From NCBI RefSeq assembly GCF_024753215.1, contig NZ_JANUGV010000005.1, positions 248,001-312,000 of the forward strand: 64,000 bases of DNA, written 5' to 3'. Made by a program: the position numbers and the translations under genes. Shown here piece after piece: positions 61,256 through 64,000 of this stretch. The notes beneath the pieces were generated by a model, which was not told the origin of the DNA, ran no database searches, and saw nothing but the letters and a program-made list of their open reading frames with translations. The stretch is from Massilia solisilvae. GTDB lineage: Bacteria; Pseudomonadota; Gammaproteobacteria; Burkholderiales; Burkholderiaceae_D. The first letter of the stretch is position 1. Each line of letters starts with the position of its first letter.

Positions 61256-61987
61256 TCACCGCCGCAGCGCGGTGAACGCCGCAAACTCCCACGACCTGAA
61301 CCCCAGGAGAAGCGTGAACCCGTCACGCTCGTCCGGCGCCAGCCGCCGGTCGTTGCGGTGCAGCCGCGCCAGGTCGCCAGCCAGCTGGTGCAGCTTGTGC
61401 GCCAGCTCGTGCGCGCTGGCGAGCGACAGCCGCGCCGGCAGGCACATCAGCGTTTCCCCGGGCCCGTCGAAGCGGCCGCTGAAGTAGTCCGCCACCACGT
61501 GCTGGCGGAAGAACTGCTGCACCGGCCCGTCCGGCAGCCAGCGGAACGCGTTCGACACGCGCAGGCTGTAGCGGTTGAGCGGCTTGAGCTCGATCAGGCC
61601 CAGCCGGTCCAGTTCGGCCATGTACTGGATGCATTCCGGCGTCGAGATCCGGTAGGTCTCCACCACCTGCTCCAGGCTCCAGTGGCCAAGGCAACAGATC
61701 GCCACCAGCAGCAAGCGCGGTTGCGCGACCAGCGAGGTTTCCTGTGGCATCGTCAGCGTGTCCGCGGCCGGCCGCGAATCGGCCGCGCGGCGCAGCACGT
61801 CCTCCAGCGCAATGCCGCACGCGGTGCAGATCTGCGACAGCCGCGACAGCGACATGTCCTTTTGCCCGAACATGCGCTTGACGCTCGATTCGCTCATCGC
61901 GATGCGCTCGGCCAGCGCCTTGTAGGTGATGCCGGCGGCGCGCAACTCGGCGCGCAGCACATCGAGGACCAGTTCCGGTGAGCTCAT
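61256..61987 (-). CDS. XRE-family transcriptional regulator
   Basis: 243 residues. N-terminal HTH (YKALAERIAMSESSVKRMFG, about 22-41), then a ~170-residue region with a likely second winged helix (SLEQVVETYRISTPECIQYM). Target genes unknown. Convergent with gspC. No partner gene is adjacent. Confidence 0.85.
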   Translation of the reverse strand: MSSPELVLDVLRAELRAAGITYKALAERIAMSESSVKRMFGQKDMSLSRLSQICTACGIALEDVLRRAADSRPAADTLTMPQETSLVAQPRLLLVAICCLGHWSLEQVVETYRISTPECIQYMAELDRLGLIELKPLNRYSLRVSNAFRWLPDGPVQQFFRQHVVADYFSGRFDGPGETLMCLPARLSLASAHELAHKLHQLAGDLARLHRNDRRLAPDERDGFTLLLGFRSWEFAAFTALRR

Positions 61988-62425
61988 GGGAAGACCTGTT
62001 GTTGTGAGGAAGGTATCGCAAGGTGATACCGAATGTACAACGCCGCGGTACTTCGCACAAGCTGCTGGCGCAAGCAGGGCGAACCGTAGACACTTTGATC
62101 ATGTGGGGCCGGGACATGGGCTGGCATACCCGCAGTGGGCACAGGACGTGCCCACTTCCACCGAATCTTGCGTCGCGCCCTGGTGGCTGCGGCGCAACAC
62201 GCATGGCCTGATCGCGGGCGCCCGTTGCGGGCGTCCGCAGGCGGCCGGTCGTTCCACGTAGCACAGGACGTCGTCCCCGCGCAGGCGGGGACCCATGCTG
62301 AGTTGATCGCTACGCAGCCAGGGAACTTGCTGGGAATATCACTGCGGTGTGCACCAGTGTTGAGCACAATCAGTATGGATCCCCGCCTGCGCGGGGACGA
62401 CGTGCGAACGGGAGTGGCAAGCTGT
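61988..62425. other. intergenic region with REP-like pair
   Basis: 438 bp without a convincing gene. It holds the promoter side of the XRE regulator and the inverted pair of short repeats at 62,269-62,403. Several short frames are accidental. Confidence 0.6.
62269..62403. repeat. REP-like inverted pair
   Basis: CGTCCCCGCGCAGGCGGGGA-type copy at 62,269-62,295 and its reverse complement at 62,375-62,403, about 80 bp apart. Each is itself a short hairpin (CCCCGC / GCGGGG). It is a different family from the GGGTGGGC repeat. Confidence 0.7.
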
Positions 62426-62632
62426 TTACTCCTCGTCCGGCACCAGCTTGACCTTCTTGAGCGCGCGCTTGGCGGCCGAGCGCTGGGCCGATTCGGTCTT
62501 CACGTGCGGCCCGGCCGACCGGTTCTTGGCGAACCCGGCAAACGGGTTGCGCGGCTTGCCCAGTGCGCTCGGCACGCCCGGCTTGGCGAGCAAGCGCATC
62601 TTCTGCCGGGTGGCCAGTGCCTTGTTCGCCAT
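62426..62632 (-). CDS. small basic hypothetical protein
   Basis: 68 residues, rich in Lys, Arg and Ala (KKVKLVPDEE at the end), no membrane segment. Codon use matches neighbours. 12 bp downstream of hslU on the same strand, so it may ride on that transcript. No known domain. Confidence 0.6.
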   Translation of the reverse strand: MANKALATRQKMRLLAKPGVPSALGKPRNPFAGFAKNRSAGPHVKTESAQRSAAKRALKKVKLVPDEE

Positions 62633-62644
62633 CGCCGTCCCCCC

Positions 62645-63979
62645 TTACAGCACGTAGCGCGACAGGTCTTCGTTCACCGACAGCTTGTCCAGCCGCTCGT
62701 TGACGTAGGCCGTGTCGACCGTGACGGTTTTGCCGCTCGATTCGGTCGCGGAGAACGAGATTTCCTCGAGCAGCTTTTCCATCACCGTGTACAGGCGCCG
62801 CGCGCCGATGTTTTCGGTGCGCTCGTTGACCGAGAACGCGATCTCGGCCAGCCGGTGGATGCCGTCCTTGGCGAATTCGAGCTGCACGCCCTCGGTCGCC
62901 AGCAGCGCCTGGTACTGCTTGGTCAGGCTGGCGTCGGTCGAGGTCAGGATGCTCTCGAAGTCCGCGATCGACAGCGACTCCAGTTCGACCCGGATCGGGA
63001 AGCGGCCCTGCAGCTCCGGGATCAGGTCCGACGGCTTGGACAGGTGGAACGCGCCCGAGGCGATGAACAGGATGTGGTCGGTGCGGATCATGCCGTACTT
63101 GGTGTTGACCGTGGTGCCCTCGACCAGCGGCAGCAGGTCGCGCTGCACGCCCGCGCGCGAGACGTCCGCGCCGCCATGCTCGCTGCGCGAGGCGATCTTG
63201 TCGATCTCGTCGAGGAACACGATGCCGTTCTGCTCGACGTTGGCGATCGCCTTCTGCTTGAGCTCCTCATCGTTGATGAGCTTGGCCGCTTCTTCCTCGG
63301 CCAGCACCTTCATCGCGTCCTTGATCTTCATCTTGCGCGGCTTCTTGCGGCCCGCGCCGACGCCGGCGAACATGCCCTTGATCTGCTCGGTCATCTCTTC
63401 CATGCCGGGCGGCGCCATGATTTCCATCTGCGGGCTGGCCTCGGCCACCTCGATCTCGATGTCGCGGTCGTCGAGCTGGCCCTCGCGCAGGCGCTTGCGG
63501 AAGGTGGCGCGGGTGGTGTCGTTGTCCTTGTTCTCGCTGGCGGCCACGTTGAAGCCGAAGTCGCGCGGCGGCGGCACCAGGATGTCGATGATGCGGTCCT
63601 CGGCCGCGTCCTCGGCGCGCTGGCGCACCTTCTTCATCTCGCTGGCGCGGGTCTGCTTGATGCCGATGTCCACCAGGTCGCGCACGATCGTGTCCACGTC
63701 GCGGCCCACATAGCCGACCTCGGTGAACTTGGTGGCTTCGATCTTGATGAACGGCGCATCGGCCAGCTTGGCCAGGCGGCGCGCGATCTCGGTCTTGCCC
63801 ACGCCGGTCGGGCCGATCATCAGGATGTTCTTCGGCGTGATCTCGTGGCGCAGCGGCTCCTCGACCTGCTGGCGGCGCCAGCGGTTGCGCAGCGCGATCG
63901 AGACCGCGCGCTTGGCCTTGGCCTGGCCGACCACGTGCTTGTCCAGTTCCGAGACGATTTCCAGGGGTGTCATGTTCAT
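62645..63979 (-). CDS. hslU: HslU ATPase of HslUV protease
   Basis: 444 residues, full length. Walker [15 protein letters not shown], Walker [10 protein letters not shown], the I-domain (about 110-240) and the C-terminal tail EDLSRYVL that docks into HslV. It unfolds substrates for HslV. The start ATG is at 63,979 (a second ATG follows two codons later). hslV is expected just beyond the window. Confidence 0.97.
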   Translation of the reverse strand: MNMTPLEIVSELDKHVVGQAKAKRAVSIALRNRWRRQQVEEPLRHEITPKNILMIGPTGVGKTEIARRLAKLADAPFIKIEATKFTEVGYVGRDVDTIVRDLVDIGIKQTRASEMKKVRQRAEDAAEDRIIDILVPPPRDFGFNVAASENKDNDTTRATFRKRLREGQLDDRDIEIEVAEASPQMEIMAPPGMEEMTEQIKGMFAGVGAGRKKPRKMKIKDAMKVLAEEEAAKLINDEELKQKAIANVEQNGIVFLDEIDKIASRSEHGGADVSRAGVQRDLLPLVEGTTVNTKYGMIRTDHILFIASGAFHLSKPSDLIPELQGRFPIRVELESLSIADFESILTSTDASLTKQYQALLATEGVQLEFAKDGIHRLAEIAFSVNERTENIGARRLYTVMEKLLEEISFSATESSGKTVTVDTAYVNERLDKLSVNEDLSRYVL

Positions 63980-64000
63980 GTTGGGTACCGCTTAGTCGAG

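Overview
The window reads as a high-GC betaproteobacterial chromosome, most likely an Oxalobacteraceae member such as Massilia or a relative. This is an inference from gene content and codon use: cytochrome bc1, sspAB, secB-gpsA, mscL, hslU, and Tad and T2SS clusters of betaproteobacterial type. No marker gene that would settle the genus is present. The chromosomal parts are very GC-rich, while 12.1-12.9 kb and 13.0-35.5 kb are visibly less so and carry accessory genes.

Layout. (1) 1-9.6 kb: a Tad/Flp pilus operon on the + strand (AAA+ ATPase, cpaB, cpaC, small lipoprotein, cpaE, cpaF, tadB, tadC, TPR lipoprotein), followed by a BON-domain lipoprotein. (2) 10.1-12.1 kb, - strand: an exported auto-transporter-adhesin-like beta-helix protein, an SDR oxidoreductase and an orphan VbhA-like antitoxin. 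(3) 12.2-12.9 kb: a RelB/YafQ-type toxin-antitoxin pair next to an att-like relic. (4) 12,992-35,525: a 22.5 kb genomic island bounded by a perfect 46 bp direct repeat of the tRNA-Thr(TGT) 3' half, with a tyrosine integrase next to the intact tRNA. (5) 35.6-48.9 kb: housekeeping genes (sspB, sspA, petCBA, mscL, a Do-type protease, DUF2461, cupin, gpsA, secB, grxC, rhodanese, gpmA, envC, ctp). (6) 49.2-61.1 kb: moeB and a complete-looking T2SS core operon gspG-H-I-J-K-L-M-N-D-E-F-C. (7) 61.3-64 kb: an XRE-type regulator, a small basic protein and hslU.

The island is the most interesting part. It carries a six-gene, translationally coupled - strand operon (serine recombinase, MmeI-like DNA methyltransferase, DEAD-type helicase, GIY-YIG nuclease, PHP+SMC-like ATPase, Schlafen/AlbA_2 protein). 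This looks like a composite modification-based anti-phage system. Next come a membrane/coiled-coil protein, a beta-family protein and an sce7726-family putative nuclease. An orphan T6SS cassette follows (Hcp, murein-endopeptidase-like effector, exported immunity candidate), then an RHH/zinc-ribbon protein with four iteron-like repeats upstream. The last operon joins an AlpA-like protein, a replication-type HTH protein and only trbJ-trbK-trbL of a conjugation system. The integrase is fused to a haloacid-dehalogenase domain that is broken by a one-base frameshift. Both island ends carry short GTGTAC(C/T) repeats at 11 bp spacing, good candidates for integrase arm sites.

A palindromic intergenic repeat with core TAGGGTGGGC...GCCCACGCGTTC occurs nine times at four chromosomal sites, never inside the island. 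One copy supplies the gspC stop codon.
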